Assembly: GCA_959026725.1 (NCBI GenBank)
Contig: CAUFMG010000028.1
Location: 1-7,105 of the forward strand
Length of the DNA: 7,105 nt
DNA from: an uncultured Collinsella sp.
Lineage (GTDB): Bacteria > Actinomycetota > Coriobacteriia > Coriobacteriales > Coriobacteriaceae
Direction: 5' to 3'
In this document: positions 1 through 6,595 of the stretch, piece after piece
How the letters are laid out: every line of letters begins with the position of its first letter
How positions within the stretch are numbered: the stretch's first letter is position 1
Program-made: the position numbers and the translations under genes
Notes under the pieces: model-generated
What the model saw: the letters and a program-made list of their open reading frames with translations, nothing else
Database searches by the model: none
What the model was told of the DNA's origin: nothing

Positions 1-374
1 AGGTCACGGTCGTGGACGACCAGCTGGGCCGCCTGACCTTCACGCGCGACATGGCGGCTGCCATCTTCCACGTGCTGGACGCGAAGGCTCCCTACGGCAC
101 CTACGACTGCACCGGATCCGGCGCCGTGAAGTCCTGGGCGGACATCGCCCGTGCCGTCTTCGAGGCCGCCAACGGCAACGGGGAGAAGGTCGTGCCGGTC
201 AGCACCGCCGACTACTACGCCAGCGCCGCCGGCCCCGTCGCCCCGCGCCCGGTCCACTCCGCGCTCGACCTGTCCAGGCTCGAGGCCGCGGGCTTCCACA
301 TGCCCGACTGGGAGGATGAGCTGGAAGAATACTTGTTTGGCTCTTCTGAAAAAGCAAATATGGAGCAGCTGTGA
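1..374 (+). CDS. rmlD: dTDP-4-dehydrorhamnose reductase, C-terminal part (5' truncated by the window)
   Basis: The reading frame enters from the left edge (first full codon at position 3) and stops with TGA at 372-374, giving 123 visible residues. They match the end of RmlD: the DDQLGRLTFTRDMA stretch (compare the family's DDQxGxPTxTxDLA), then YGTYDCTGSG, SWADIARAVFE, and APRPVHSALDLSRLE, the conserved 'APRPxxSxLD' segment near the C-terminus. RmlD reduces dTDP-4-keto-L-rhamnose to dTDP-L-rhamnose with NAD(P)H in the cytoplasm. The Rossmann domain and catalytic YxxxK lie upstream and are not seen, and in some Actinomycetota this domain is fused to RmlC, which cannot be judged here. The GTG at 12 is an internal Val codon, not a start. 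Base composition falls from 77% GC (241-300) to 45% (301-360) just before the stop, and the tail after EEYL looks non-conserved. The end overlaps the next gene by 4 bp. Confidence 0.88.
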   Translation, partial: VTVVDDQLGRLTFTRDMAAAIFHVLDAKAPYGTYDCTGSGAVKSWADIARAVFEAANGNGEKVVPVSTADYYASAAGPVAPRPVHSALDLSRLEAAGFHMPDWEDELEEYLFGSSEKANMEQL

Positions 375-1483
375 AAGTACTGATGCAGACCCGCCAAAAC
401 GTTTTTGATCTAGCGGGCGGTGACACGACACAACTTGTAAAGACGAAGGAGGCCCTTGAATCAAAGGGTATTGATGTCGACCTGTCCTTGGACTTGCGAC
501 CCGATGTTTCTGGATACGATGTGGTCCACTTGTTCAACCTCACGCGGGTCCAGGAAACTTTCATCCAGTCGAAAAACGCCAAGGAGGCCGGAAAGCCTGT
601 AGTGCTCTCCACGATTTACTGGCCGACTGACAGCTTCGAAAAAAGCGCAGCAAACGGCCTGAGAGGTTTTTTGGGAAAACATCTTAGCGTCGATGGAATG
701 GAGCGCCTCAAGGCCTTCGGAAAGTACGTCTTGCGCGGGGAGCGCAGCGAGGGTGCACGCTACCTTATGACACATAGCTTCCAAAAGATGCAGCTCGAGA
801 TATTGGACAACTGCGATGTGTTCCTGCCGAATGCAAAGACCGAGATGGACCAGATAGCGGCTCATCTCGGCTTTCGTACCGACAACTATGTGGTCGTCCC
901 CAACGCCGTCGACGTCGCGAGCATTAAGGCCGCGAAAGAGGTTGAATCGACAGGATACGAGCGATTCAGTGGATGGATTGTTTGCATCGGCCGCATCGAC
1001 ATTCGCAAGAACCAGCTCAACCTAATCAAGGCGGTGGAGGGGTCGGATTACAAGGTCGTCTTTGTGGGAAAGAAGTCTCCCGGGCATATCGAGTATGCGA
1101 ACAAGGTTGTGTCGGAGATAGAAGCCAATCCGAACATGGAATGGATCGAGCAAATTCCCAACGAAGACATTTACAAGCTGTGCCGCGAGTGCCGTGTGAG
1201 CGTGTTGCCTAGTTGGTTCGAGACGCCGGGCCTCGTGAGTCTGGAGGCAGCCGCTATGGGGTGCAATATCGTGGTATCTCCCAAAGGAACGACGCGAGAT
1301 TATTTCGGTGACAGCGCGTTTTATTGCGATGTCAGCAGCCCTTCCTCCATCAGGGCTGCGCTGGATGAGGCTTACGGCGTCAATTACGACGAGGTTTTCG
1401 GCCGAAAGGTAATTACGGAATACACGTGGGAGAAGGCTGCTGAGAAAACTCTCGACGGCTATCAACTTGCTTTGAAAGGCTGA
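371..1483 (+). CDS. GT4-type (GT-B fold) glycosyltransferase
   Basis: A 370-residue protein of the usual GT4 length. It probably transfers a sugar from a nucleotide donor to a lipid-linked repeat unit at the inner face of the membrane. The C-terminal nucleotide-sugar-binding half is clear: VVVPNAVD (174-181) at the domain hinge, IVCIGRID (203-210) with R208 and K213 as the likely phosphate-binding pair, VVFVGKKS (229-236), and the E-x7-E motif as ETPGLVSLE with E284 and E292. The N-terminal acceptor half (1-165) is more divergent, has a GGD stretch at 16-18, and shows no signal peptide or membrane span. The GTG start overlaps the rmlD stop as GTGA. A GGAG at 362-365 lies 5 nt upstream and supports that start. 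The next gene begins 1 nt after its stop. Donor sugar and linkage cannot be read from sequence; rhamnose or ManNAc are guesses from neighbours. Confidence 0.9.
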   Translation: MKVLMQTRQNVFDLAGGDTTQLVKTKEALESKGIDVDLSLDLRPDVSGYDVVHLFNLTRVQETFIQSKNAKEAGKPVVLSTIYWPTDSFEKSAANGLRGFLGKHLSVDGMERLKAFGKYVLRGERSEGARYLMTHSFQKMQLEILDNCDVFLPNAKTEMDQIAAHLGFRTDNYVVVPNAVDVASIKAAKEVESTGYERFSGWIVCIGRIDIRKNQLNLIKAVEGSDYKVVFVGKKSPGHIEYANKVVSEIEANPNMEWIEQIPNEDIYKLCRECRVSVLPSWFETPGLVSLEAAAMGCNIVVSPKGTTRDYFGDSAFYCDVSSPSSIRAALDEAYGVNYDEVFGRKVITEYTWEKAAEKTLDGYQLALKG

Positions 1484-1484
1484 T

Positions 1485-2618
1485 ATGAAAAAAGTTATGC
1501 TCGTTTTCGGCACTCGCCCGGAGGCAATCAAGATGTGCCCGCTCGTCAACGAGCTGAAGGCGCGCACGGATGAGTTCGAGACTGTCGTCACCGTGACCGG
1601 GCAGCACCGCGAGATGCTCGACCAGGTGCTGCGCGTCTTCGGCGTGACGCCCGACCACGACCTTGCGATCATGAAGCCGGGACAGACTCTGTTCGACGTT
1701 ACGTGCGACGTGCTGCTCAAGCTCAAGGCGGTCCTCGAGGACGAGAAGCCCGATGTCGTGCTCGTACACGGCGATACCACGACCAGCTTCGCCGCTGCGC
1801 TCGCGTGCTTCTATCTGCAGATCCCTGTGGGCCACGTTGAGGCGGGCCTGCGCACGCACGACATCTTCAGCCCCTGGCCGGAGGAGTTCAACCGTCAGGC
1901 GGTCGACATCGTGAGCGAGTACTATTTCGCCCCCACTGAGGCCAGCAAGAAGAACCTTCTGGACGAGGGCAAGCCGGAGTCGAAGATCTGGGTCACCGGC
2001 AACACGGGAATCGACGCCCTGCGCACCACTGTGCGCGATGGCTATACCCACCCCGAGCTCGAGTGGGCGGAGGGCTCCCGCCTCATCCTCATCACGGCGC
2101 ACCGTCGCGAGAACCTGGGCGAGCCCATGCACCGCATGTTTCGCGCCATCCGCCGCGTGATGGAGGAGCACCCCGACACCAAGGCGATCTACCCCATCCA
2201 CATGAACCCGCTCGTCCGCAAGGCGGCGCACGAGGAGCTTGACGGCTTCGACCGGCTGCATATCATCGACCCGCTCGAGGTTCTCGACTTCCACAACTTC
2301 ATGGCCGTCAGCCACATCATCCTCACCGACTCGGGCGGCATCCAGGAGGAGGCCCCAAGCCTGGGCAAGCCCGTGCTCGTCATGCGCGACACCACCGAGC
2401 GTCCCGAGGGCGTGGCAGCAGGCACGCTGAAGCTCGTCGGCACCGAGGAGGAGGCCATCTACCGCGAGTTCAGTAGGCTTCTTTGCGACGACGAGGAGTA
2501 CGTCGCCATGTCCCGCGCCTCCAATCCCTACGGCGACGGACATGCGAGCGAGCGGATCGCGGAAGCTTTGGGTCGTTCTTCTCTCGAGGCTGGAATACGT
2601 GATGGTGAATGTCGATGA
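1485..2618 (+). CDS. wecB: UDP-N-acetylglucosamine 2-epimerase, non-hydrolysing
   Basis: A 377-residue cytoplasmic enzyme that interconverts UDP-GlcNAc and UDP-ManNAc. Family hallmarks run throughout: VFGTRPEAIKMCPL (7-20), TGQHREMLD (38-46), LVHGDTTTSFAAAL (93-106), GHVEAGLRTHDIFSPWPEE (116-134), TGNTGIDAL (171-179), TAHRREN (204-210), TDSGGIQEEAPSLGKPVLV (281-299) and RDTTERPEGV (301-310). D97, E119, E133 and H206 match the residues implicated in catalysis in E. coli WecB (D95, E117, E131, H213). Length is typical. Sampled lines are 60-68% GC, well above both neighbours, and the change occurs within about 40 nt of the start and about 40 nt of the stop. The last ~15 residues after RIAEALG look non-conserved. 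The start is 1 nt after the preceding stop, and the end overlaps the next gene. The name mnaA is equally valid; a WecC dehydrogenase (UDP-ManNAcA) is not in the window. Confidence 0.96.
   Translation: MKKVMLVFGTRPEAIKMCPLVNELKARTDEFETVVTVTGQHREMLDQVLRVFGVTPDHDLAIMKPGQTLFDVTCDVLLKLKAVLEDEKPDVVLVHGDTTTSFAAALACFYLQIPVGHVEAGLRTHDIFSPWPEEFNRQAVDIVSEYYFAPTEASKKNLLDEGKPESKIWVTGNTGIDALRTTVRDGYTHPELEWAEGSRLILITAHRRENLGEPMHRMFRAIRRVMEEHPDTKAIYPIHMNPLVRKAAHEELDGFDRLHIIDPLEVLDFHNFMAVSHIILTDSGGIQEEAPSLGKPVLVMRDTTERPEGVAAGTLKLVGTEEEAIYREFSRLLCDDEEYVAMSRASNPYGDGHASERIAEALGRSSLEAGIRDGECR
2604..2608 (+). promoter_or_regulatory. Ribosome binding site that decides the WbsX start
   Basis: GGTGA at 2604-2608 lies 6 nt before the ATG at 2615 and directly abuts the ATG at 2609. 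Normal Shine-Dalgarno spacing therefore favours 2615, which also gives the same ATGA stop/start overlap seen at two later junctions. The 2609 start would add only two residues (Met-Ser). Confidence 0.5.
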
Positions 2619-3952
2619 ATCTTTTTAATTGCGGACAAATCAACGAGAAGCTTAAAGGTTTGTTTTGGAAACTCCCGTTGAGCGCTGAATTTAAAGAAAA
2701 CCTCAGAGTCAGGCGTTATGAGCGTATTCTCGAACGCGAAGCGGCAGCCGATGCGGGCTCCTTGCGTATTGTGGCTGATAATGACCTTTTGAGCTCTTAC
2801 GCCGAGTATGTCCTAGAAAGTTATGATGCGCGTGCCGAGGGCTACGTCGGCTATCGAAGGCATGATGAGGCTAAGTCGGACGTGCTGTTGGTGGCATATT
2901 ATTTGACGCAATTCCACCCCAATGCTCAAAATGACTCCTGGTGGGGACGAGGAACCACTGAGTGGAACAATGTTTGCAAGGCCGTCCCTCAGTTCACGGG
3001 GCATTATCAGCCAAGGAAGCCCGGCGAGCTCGGCTATTACGATTTGCGCTTGAAATGCAATATGCAAAGGCAGATTGAGCTTGCGAAGAATTATGGCGTA
3101 GGAGCTTTCTGTTTTTACTACTACTGGTTCGATGGTGGTCAGAGACTTCTCGAAGGACCTTTAGATATGTTTCTGGATGACTCAAACCTTGACATGCCTT
3201 TCTTTTATTGCTGGGCGAATGAAAACTGGACAAAGCGATTCAGCGGTACGAGCAACGATGTCTTGATGGAGATCACCCAGAGTTCCGAGAACTACGCCGC
3301 CTTCATGAGGGATGTTGTCCATGATTTCAGCGATGAGCGATATCTCCGAATAGACGGCAAGCCCGTCCTATCCGTGTATCGCCCATCGCTTATTCGAGAT
3401 CCGGAGCATGTGATTTCTGAGTGGCGCCGCATTTGTAAGGACGAATGCGGCTCAGAACCCTATCTTATTGCCGTGCAAGAGCGTGATACCAACATTGATT
3501 GGTCGGCAGTTGGCTTTGATGCCGAGAGCGAGTTCCAACCCAAGCAGGTGCAGCACAACTGTCGCAACATAACCAAACAAGTGCGTCCGTTGCGCGAAGA
3601 TTTCGGCGGCACCGTCTACGACTATGCGGATTTGGTCGAGAATAAGCGATATGCGACTTGGAGCCGCGATAAGAAGGTCTATCCCGCCGTTATGCCCATG
3701 TGGGACAATACGGCCCGAAGGAATCACAGAGGAACGATTTTTCACGGGAGCACGCCTGAGCTATATAGACGATGGCTTGCGGACACGATTGACGAGGTGC
3801 GCCGTAGGCGCGACTTAGACAAGAAGGTGGTCTTTCTAAACGCTTGGAACGAGTGGGGAGAAGGTGCCTACCTGGAACCTGATTCACTGTGGGGGTATGC
3901 ATATCTTGATGCGACATTGCGGGCCATCATGCAGGATGGGCCGAACGAATGA
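2615..3952 (+). CDS. WbsX family (GH99-like domain) polysaccharide biosynthesis protein
   Basis: A 445-residue protein matching the WbsX group found in O-antigen and capsule loci (GH99-like TIM barrel). Numbering from the 2615 start, the barrel begins near 91 with LLVAYYLTQFHPN, followed by WWGRGTTEW (109-117), HYQPRKPGELGYYDL (130-144), YYYWFDG (168-174), CWANENWT (199-206), GKPVLSVYRP (248-257) and the C-terminal NAWNEWGEGAYLEPD (409-423). E413 and E416 form a Glu-x-x-Glu pair like the catalytic pair of GH99 endomannosidases. No signal peptide or membrane segment is visible, so it should act in the cytoplasm, which is odd for a hydrolase. Residues 1-90 are an uncharacterised polar helical region. 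The biochemical activity of WbsX proteins is not established as far as I know; transferase, hydrolase and lipid-linked glycan editing are all open. It overlaps wecB and the next gene by 4 bp each, and composition drops to about 47% GC. Confidence 0.88.
   Translation: MNLFNCGQINEKLKGLFWKLPLSAEFKENLRVRRYERILEREAAADAGSLRIVADNDLLSSYAEYVLESYDARAEGYVGYRRHDEAKSDVLLVAYYLTQFHPNAQNDSWWGRGTTEWNNVCKAVPQFTGHYQPRKPGELGYYDLRLKCNMQRQIELAKNYGVGAFCFYYYWFDGGQRLLEGPLDMFLDDSNLDMPFFYCWANENWTKRFSGTSNDVLMEITQSSENYAAFMRDVVHDFSDERYLRIDGKPVLSVYRPSLIRDPEHVISEWRRICKDECGSEPYLIAVQERDTNIDWSAVGFDAESEFQPKQVQHNCRNITKQVRPLREDFGGTVYDYADLVENKRYATWSRDKKVYPAVMPMWDNTARRNHRGTIFHGSTPELYRRWLADTIDEVRRRRDLDKKVVFLNAWNEWGEGAYLEPDSLWGYAYLDATLRAIMQDGPNE
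3426..3451. repeat. Intragenic inverted repeat, 11-bp stem with 4-nt loop
   Basis: Arms 3426-3436 and 3441-3451 pair over 11 positions, ten Watson-Crick and one T-G (3434/3443), around an AAGG loop. It lies inside the WbsX coding region (codons for residues 271-279). The transcript should form a stable hairpin, but no T-tract follows, so it is not a terminator. Confidence 0.55.
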
Positions 3953-5304
3953 AAAAGAAGAAACTGTTCATTGCCATAACGCTTTCGAACTATCTTATTG
4001 ACCGTACGGGTACGCCGAAGGTCGTTATGAGTCATCAGGTTGCTGCCAATTACGCTGGCATCAAGTATGTTGCCTTATTTCCCATTGGCGGTTCTTCTAA
4101 ATTTGCAAAGAGGCTTTTCAGCAACTCATTCGGTGTGATATGCGATGGTAAGTTCGCAGGAGTTTTCAGCCTTGAAGCTTTCTTGGCTAGGGTAAGACGT
4201 TTGCTCGATGGCGAGTATGAACTGGGATGCATTTACATCCATCACTTCATGGGATGGAACCTTGAATCGATTGCTGGCATAGTATCTTCGTATCCTAAGG
4301 TCCAGCTGGTCGTATATGCGTATGACTACTACCTGTGCTGCACAAACTATAATTTGATACAGGATAGTACACAATTATGCGGATCTGCTAGATTGGGAGA
4401 CGCACAATGCGTGGGATGTGCCTATTACGCTGACAGCATTATTCGTGAAGATTGCATCTGGAGGCTTCTGCACAACGAGCTTCATCGCATAGTATTTGCT
4501 TGCCCTTCAAGCGTTGTCGAAAGAATGGTGCAATCTTTCCATCCGGAAGCAAAGGGGCATTGCACGGTAATTCCACATCAAAGATACGTCGGGATTTATC
4601 TTGACAACAAGGAGATGCTTCCTCCCAATCATGCAATCAAAGTTGCATATCTTGGGAAACAACAGTCTATAAAAGGCTGGGACTGTTGGTGTCGCCTTGT
4701 CGACGCGTTTCGTGGCCAGGGAAAATATGAATTCGTTGTGTTCAACAACGAGACGAAGCCTTTACCTAGCGGAATGAGACGGGTCTTCGTCGAATTTTCA
4801 CCAGGAAAACCCAATGCTATGATTGACGAGCTGCGACGCGAGAATGTGGACGTTGCTTTACTTTGGTCTCAATGCCTAGAGACGTATTCGTACACCTGCA
4901 TGGAGGCATATGCATCAAATGCTTTTATCATCACTTGTCCATCAAGCGGTAACATAGCTGAGTTTGTGAGTATGACGCATTGCGGCCAGGTTCTTTCTTC
5001 GGAGCAGGAGCTGTGCCAGCTGCTCGACGAGCCTGATAAGTTGCTGGAGTTGTTGAACGGGTTCCGCGCTAATCACGATGGGGGCGCGATGGCCCTCGCG
5101 ACCAATGACGCATTCATTGCTTTGGCGAAACCGAGCATGCCGACTGCGCAATATGCCGTCGAAAATGAGAGGCAATGCCGAACCTACAGATTCCGGCTAG
5201 GCAATTGCATCTCTTTGCCGCTACGTATTTTCTATTCATGTCGGGAGCGCAAAAAAATCGAGGCTGCAAATTCACGGAAACGAAAACAAGAGTTCGCCAT
5301 ATGA
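3949..5304 (+). CDS. GT4-like glycosyltransferase with a cysteine cluster
   Basis: A 451-residue protein with a GT-B layout. GTPKVV (21-26) gives a phosphate-loop-like N-terminus, and IYIHHFMGWN (95-104) precedes YAYDYYLCC (123-131). In the C-terminal half, VAYLGKQQSIKGW (232-244) supplies the expected Gly and Lys (G236, K242), and ETYSYTCME carries the E-x7-E motif (E311, E319). C130, C131, C144, C154 and C157 form a cluster (C-x9-C-x2-C at its end) that resembles a 'HDxxxxC...C...CxxC' insertion in some capsule-locus GT4 enzymes and may bind a metal. The last ~50 residues are basic and could bind the membrane surface. It overlaps the WbsX gene as ATGA, and AGGA at 3933-3936 is only a distant ribosome site, so it may depend on coupled translation. 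The donor sugar is unknown. Composition is the poorest in GC of the window (35% at 4321-4380). Confidence 0.8.
   Translation: MKKKKLFIAITLSNYLIDRTGTPKVVMSHQVAANYAGIKYVALFPIGGSSKFAKRLFSNSFGVICDGKFAGVFSLEAFLARVRRLLDGEYELGCIYIHHFMGWNLESIAGIVSSYPKVQLVVYAYDYYLCCTNYNLIQDSTQLCGSARLGDAQCVGCAYYADSIIREDCIWRLLHNELHRIVFACPSSVVERMVQSFHPEAKGHCTVIPHQRYVGIYLDNKEMLPPNHAIKVAYLGKQQSIKGWDCWCRLVDAFRGQGKYEFVVFNNETKPLPSGMRRVFVEFSPGKPNAMIDELRRENVDVALLWSQCLETYSYTCMEAYASNAFIITCPSSGNIAEFVSMTHCGQVLSSEQELCQLLDEPDKLLELLNGFRANHDGGAMALATNDAFIALAKPSMPTAQYAVENERQCRTYRFRLGNCISLPLRIFYSCRERKKIEAANSRKRKQEFAI
5288..5292 (+). promoter_or_regulatory. Weak ribosome binding site for the Wzy-like gene
   Basis: AAGAG lies 8 nt before the ATG at 5301. 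Together with the ATGA overlap it supports 5301 rather than the in-frame ATG at 5175, which would add 42 residues encoded inside the preceding gene. The match to the consensus is modest. Confidence 0.35.
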
Positions 5305-6587
5305 GTATTCTTGAGAAAAATACAGGGTCGGGGATAGATGCACTGATAATCAGTCTGATTATGGCTAAGGTTTTTCTGCTTGAATACCTTGGTATGGCCG
5401 GAATCGTAAATAACGTTATCTTTCTTCTCATTGGAGTTCGCCTTATCTTCAGTGGCTGGAAGATTCCGAAGAAGCTGCTTTTCCTCGTCTGCCTAATTAC
5501 GATGCTCCTTGTTTTGAGTTACTCTGCTGGGAGCATAGTTCCCGGTAAGACCTCATACAACCTTAAAGCCATACAGACCTTCTTTTTCTATGCGCTCTTC
5601 ATCGTGATGCTGAAGACCAACGGGTCAGATTTGCTGGATTTCGGGAAGCAGCGATGGATTGTTTTCTTTAACGCTGTCTATGCCGTCAACTGTATGGTTA
5701 TCCTAATTCAGGTCTATTACCCATATTCTCTTATGGCGGCCGCCCCCATGACGGGCCAAATTCCCTTCTATGAAGACCTGATTTCAGGTCTTTTCATGTA
5801 TGCTTCGACCCATGCCGTTGCGTTGTTCTCGTGCTTCGTTTTGCTCATTGATTTGAACAGCATACGGGATGGAAGCGGGGAGTTGCGAATCCCCGTCGTT
5901 TGTTGCGCGGCGGCGGTTCTTGCTAGCTCACTTGGTATTGCCGCCTTGAACGACAACAAGGCTTTGTTCGCCTTGATGCCCATCGTTCTTCTGCTTTTCT
6001 ATGCCGAAGGTTTGTCATCGATCAATTTCATGAGAATCGCCAAGGGCCTGATGTTTCTTGCTGTCCTGCTGGGAATTGTCTTCTTGCTGTACATATGCAA
6101 TTCATCGTTCGCAAACTTTTTTGATGACAATGTCCTGTCGTTATTTGACCTTGTGGAAAGCTCTAGTTCGATAGGAACCGATGCGGTGGGCAGTGGAGAA
6201 AGAATTGCAATAATCGGTTATGCCTTAAATTTGGCGTCAAGCTGGCTTTTTGGTATCGGTTTGGGCGCAGCAACATTCCACGAGGGCGCCTTCTGCGGGT
6301 TTACTCATTTCGGCCAAGCTGATTTTGGATCGCTAGTCATCCTTCTGGGCGTTTGGTTCCTTATTGCCCTGTTTGCTTTCTATGTCTTCTGCGTGTCTTG
6401 CGGGTGTCGGGGGCGCAGACCATACGTTCTTTATCTTTCCCTTGTTGCGCTTGCGGCAACTGCGACAATCTACACTCAGTGTTTTACGAGGGCAAATAAT
6501 GCCTTGCTGTTCTTGCTTATAGGGCTTGCGCTCGTCGAAAGGTGGAAGTCCATTGCTCAGAGTACGTCGGCCCTTTCTAAGGAGTGA
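5301..6587 (+). CDS. Polytopic membrane protein, Wzy-like polysaccharide polymerase / O-antigen ligase family
   Basis: A 428-residue integral membrane protein from the 5301 start. By eye there are about 11-12 hydrophobic spans, near 12-30, 33-51, 57-75, 88-105, 118-140, 165-184, 196-214, 220-234, 246-266, 342-366, 374-392 and 398-413. A long non-membrane loop (about 267-340) holds GSGERI (297-302) followed by W315 and FGIGLG (317-322). This fits the 'GR...W...GxGxG' pattern of the O-antigen ligase/polymerase superfamily, with H336 downstream in the same loop; R301 is the likely functional arginine. The expected role is joining undecaprenyl-linked repeat units into polymer on the outer face of the membrane. 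Wzy proteins diverge too far in sequence to separate polymerase from ligase here. Position among glycosyltransferases favours polymerase. It overlaps the preceding gene as ATGA and ends 8 nt before the next start. Confidence 0.8.
   Translation: MSILEKNTGSGIDALIISLIMAKVFLLEYLGMAGIVNNVIFLLIGVRLIFSGWKIPKKLLFLVCLITMLLVLSYSAGSIVPGKTSYNLKAIQTFFFYALFIVMLKTNGSDLLDFGKQRWIVFFNAVYAVNCMVILIQVYYPYSLMAAAPMTGQIPFYEDLISGLFMYASTHAVALFSCFVLLIDLNSIRDGSGELRIPVVCCAAAVLASSLGIAALNDNKALFALMPIVLLLFYAEGLSSINFMRIAKGLMFLAVLLGIVFLLYICNSSFANFFDDNVLSLFDLVESSSSIGTDAVGSGERIAIIGYALNLASSWLFGIGLGAATFHEGAFCGFTHFGQADFGSLVILLGVWFLIALFAFYVFCVSCGCRGRRPYVLYLSLVALAATATIYTQCFTRANNALLFLLIGLALVERWKSIAQSTSALSKE
5773..5792. repeat. Intragenic palindrome, 9-bp arms with 2-nt centre, followed by a short T-run
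   Basis: Arms 5773-5781 and 5784-5792 are perfect inverted copies around TT, and Ts occupy 5791-5794. It lies in the coding region of the Wzy-like gene. The shape resembles a weak intrinsic terminator or pause hairpin, but the T-run is short and the stem only moderately GC-rich. Confidence 0.5.
6579..6584 (+). promoter_or_regulatory. Ribosome binding site of the pyruvyl transferase gene
   Basis: AAGGAG at 6579-6584 is the strongest Shine-Dalgarno match in the window. It sits across the last codons of the Wzy-like gene, 11 nt before the ATG at 6596. Spacing is somewhat long, but no closer in-frame start exists. Confidence 0.6.
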
Positions 6588-6595
6588 CTGGTAAT

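Noticed and set aside
12..374. GTG at 12 as a genuine start for a short protein
   Set aside because: The frame is open to the left edge, and residues before it (VTV) continue the RmlD homology, so it is an internal codon.
199..612. Minus-strand open frame across the rmlD/glycosyltransferase junction
   Set aside because: It overlaps two well-supported genes, and its end is a run of Arg and Gly typical of a shadow frame in GC-rich DNA.
1335..1359. 8-bp inverted repeat (arms 1335-1342 and 1352-1359, 9-nt loop) in the first glycosyltransferase gene
   Set aside because: About one such repeat is expected by chance in this length, and nothing nearby suggests a function.
1413..2543. Long open frame on the minus strand opposite wecB (376 residues)
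   Set aside because: It is antisense to an unmistakable WecB, has low-complexity Val/Ala/Leu/Asp/His-rich sequence, and follows from the GC-rich codon use of wecB.
4600..4630. TTGACA-like hexamer suggesting an internal promoter
   Set aside because: No acceptable -10 box lies at 16-18 nt, and it is mid-gene within a tightly coupled operon. A similar hexamer near 3189 fails for the same reason.
4631..4688. Two adjacent inverted repeats (6-bp arms 4631-4636/4643-4648; 8-bp arms 4660-4667/4681-4688)
   Set aside because: Arms are short or loops long, the site is mid-gene, and there is no T-run or promoter-like sequence.
5175..5300. 42-residue N-terminal extension of the Wzy-like protein from the in-frame ATG at 5175
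   Set aside because: The extension is polar, lies wholly inside the previous gene, and the ATG at 5301 gives the overlap pattern used elsewhere in the operon.
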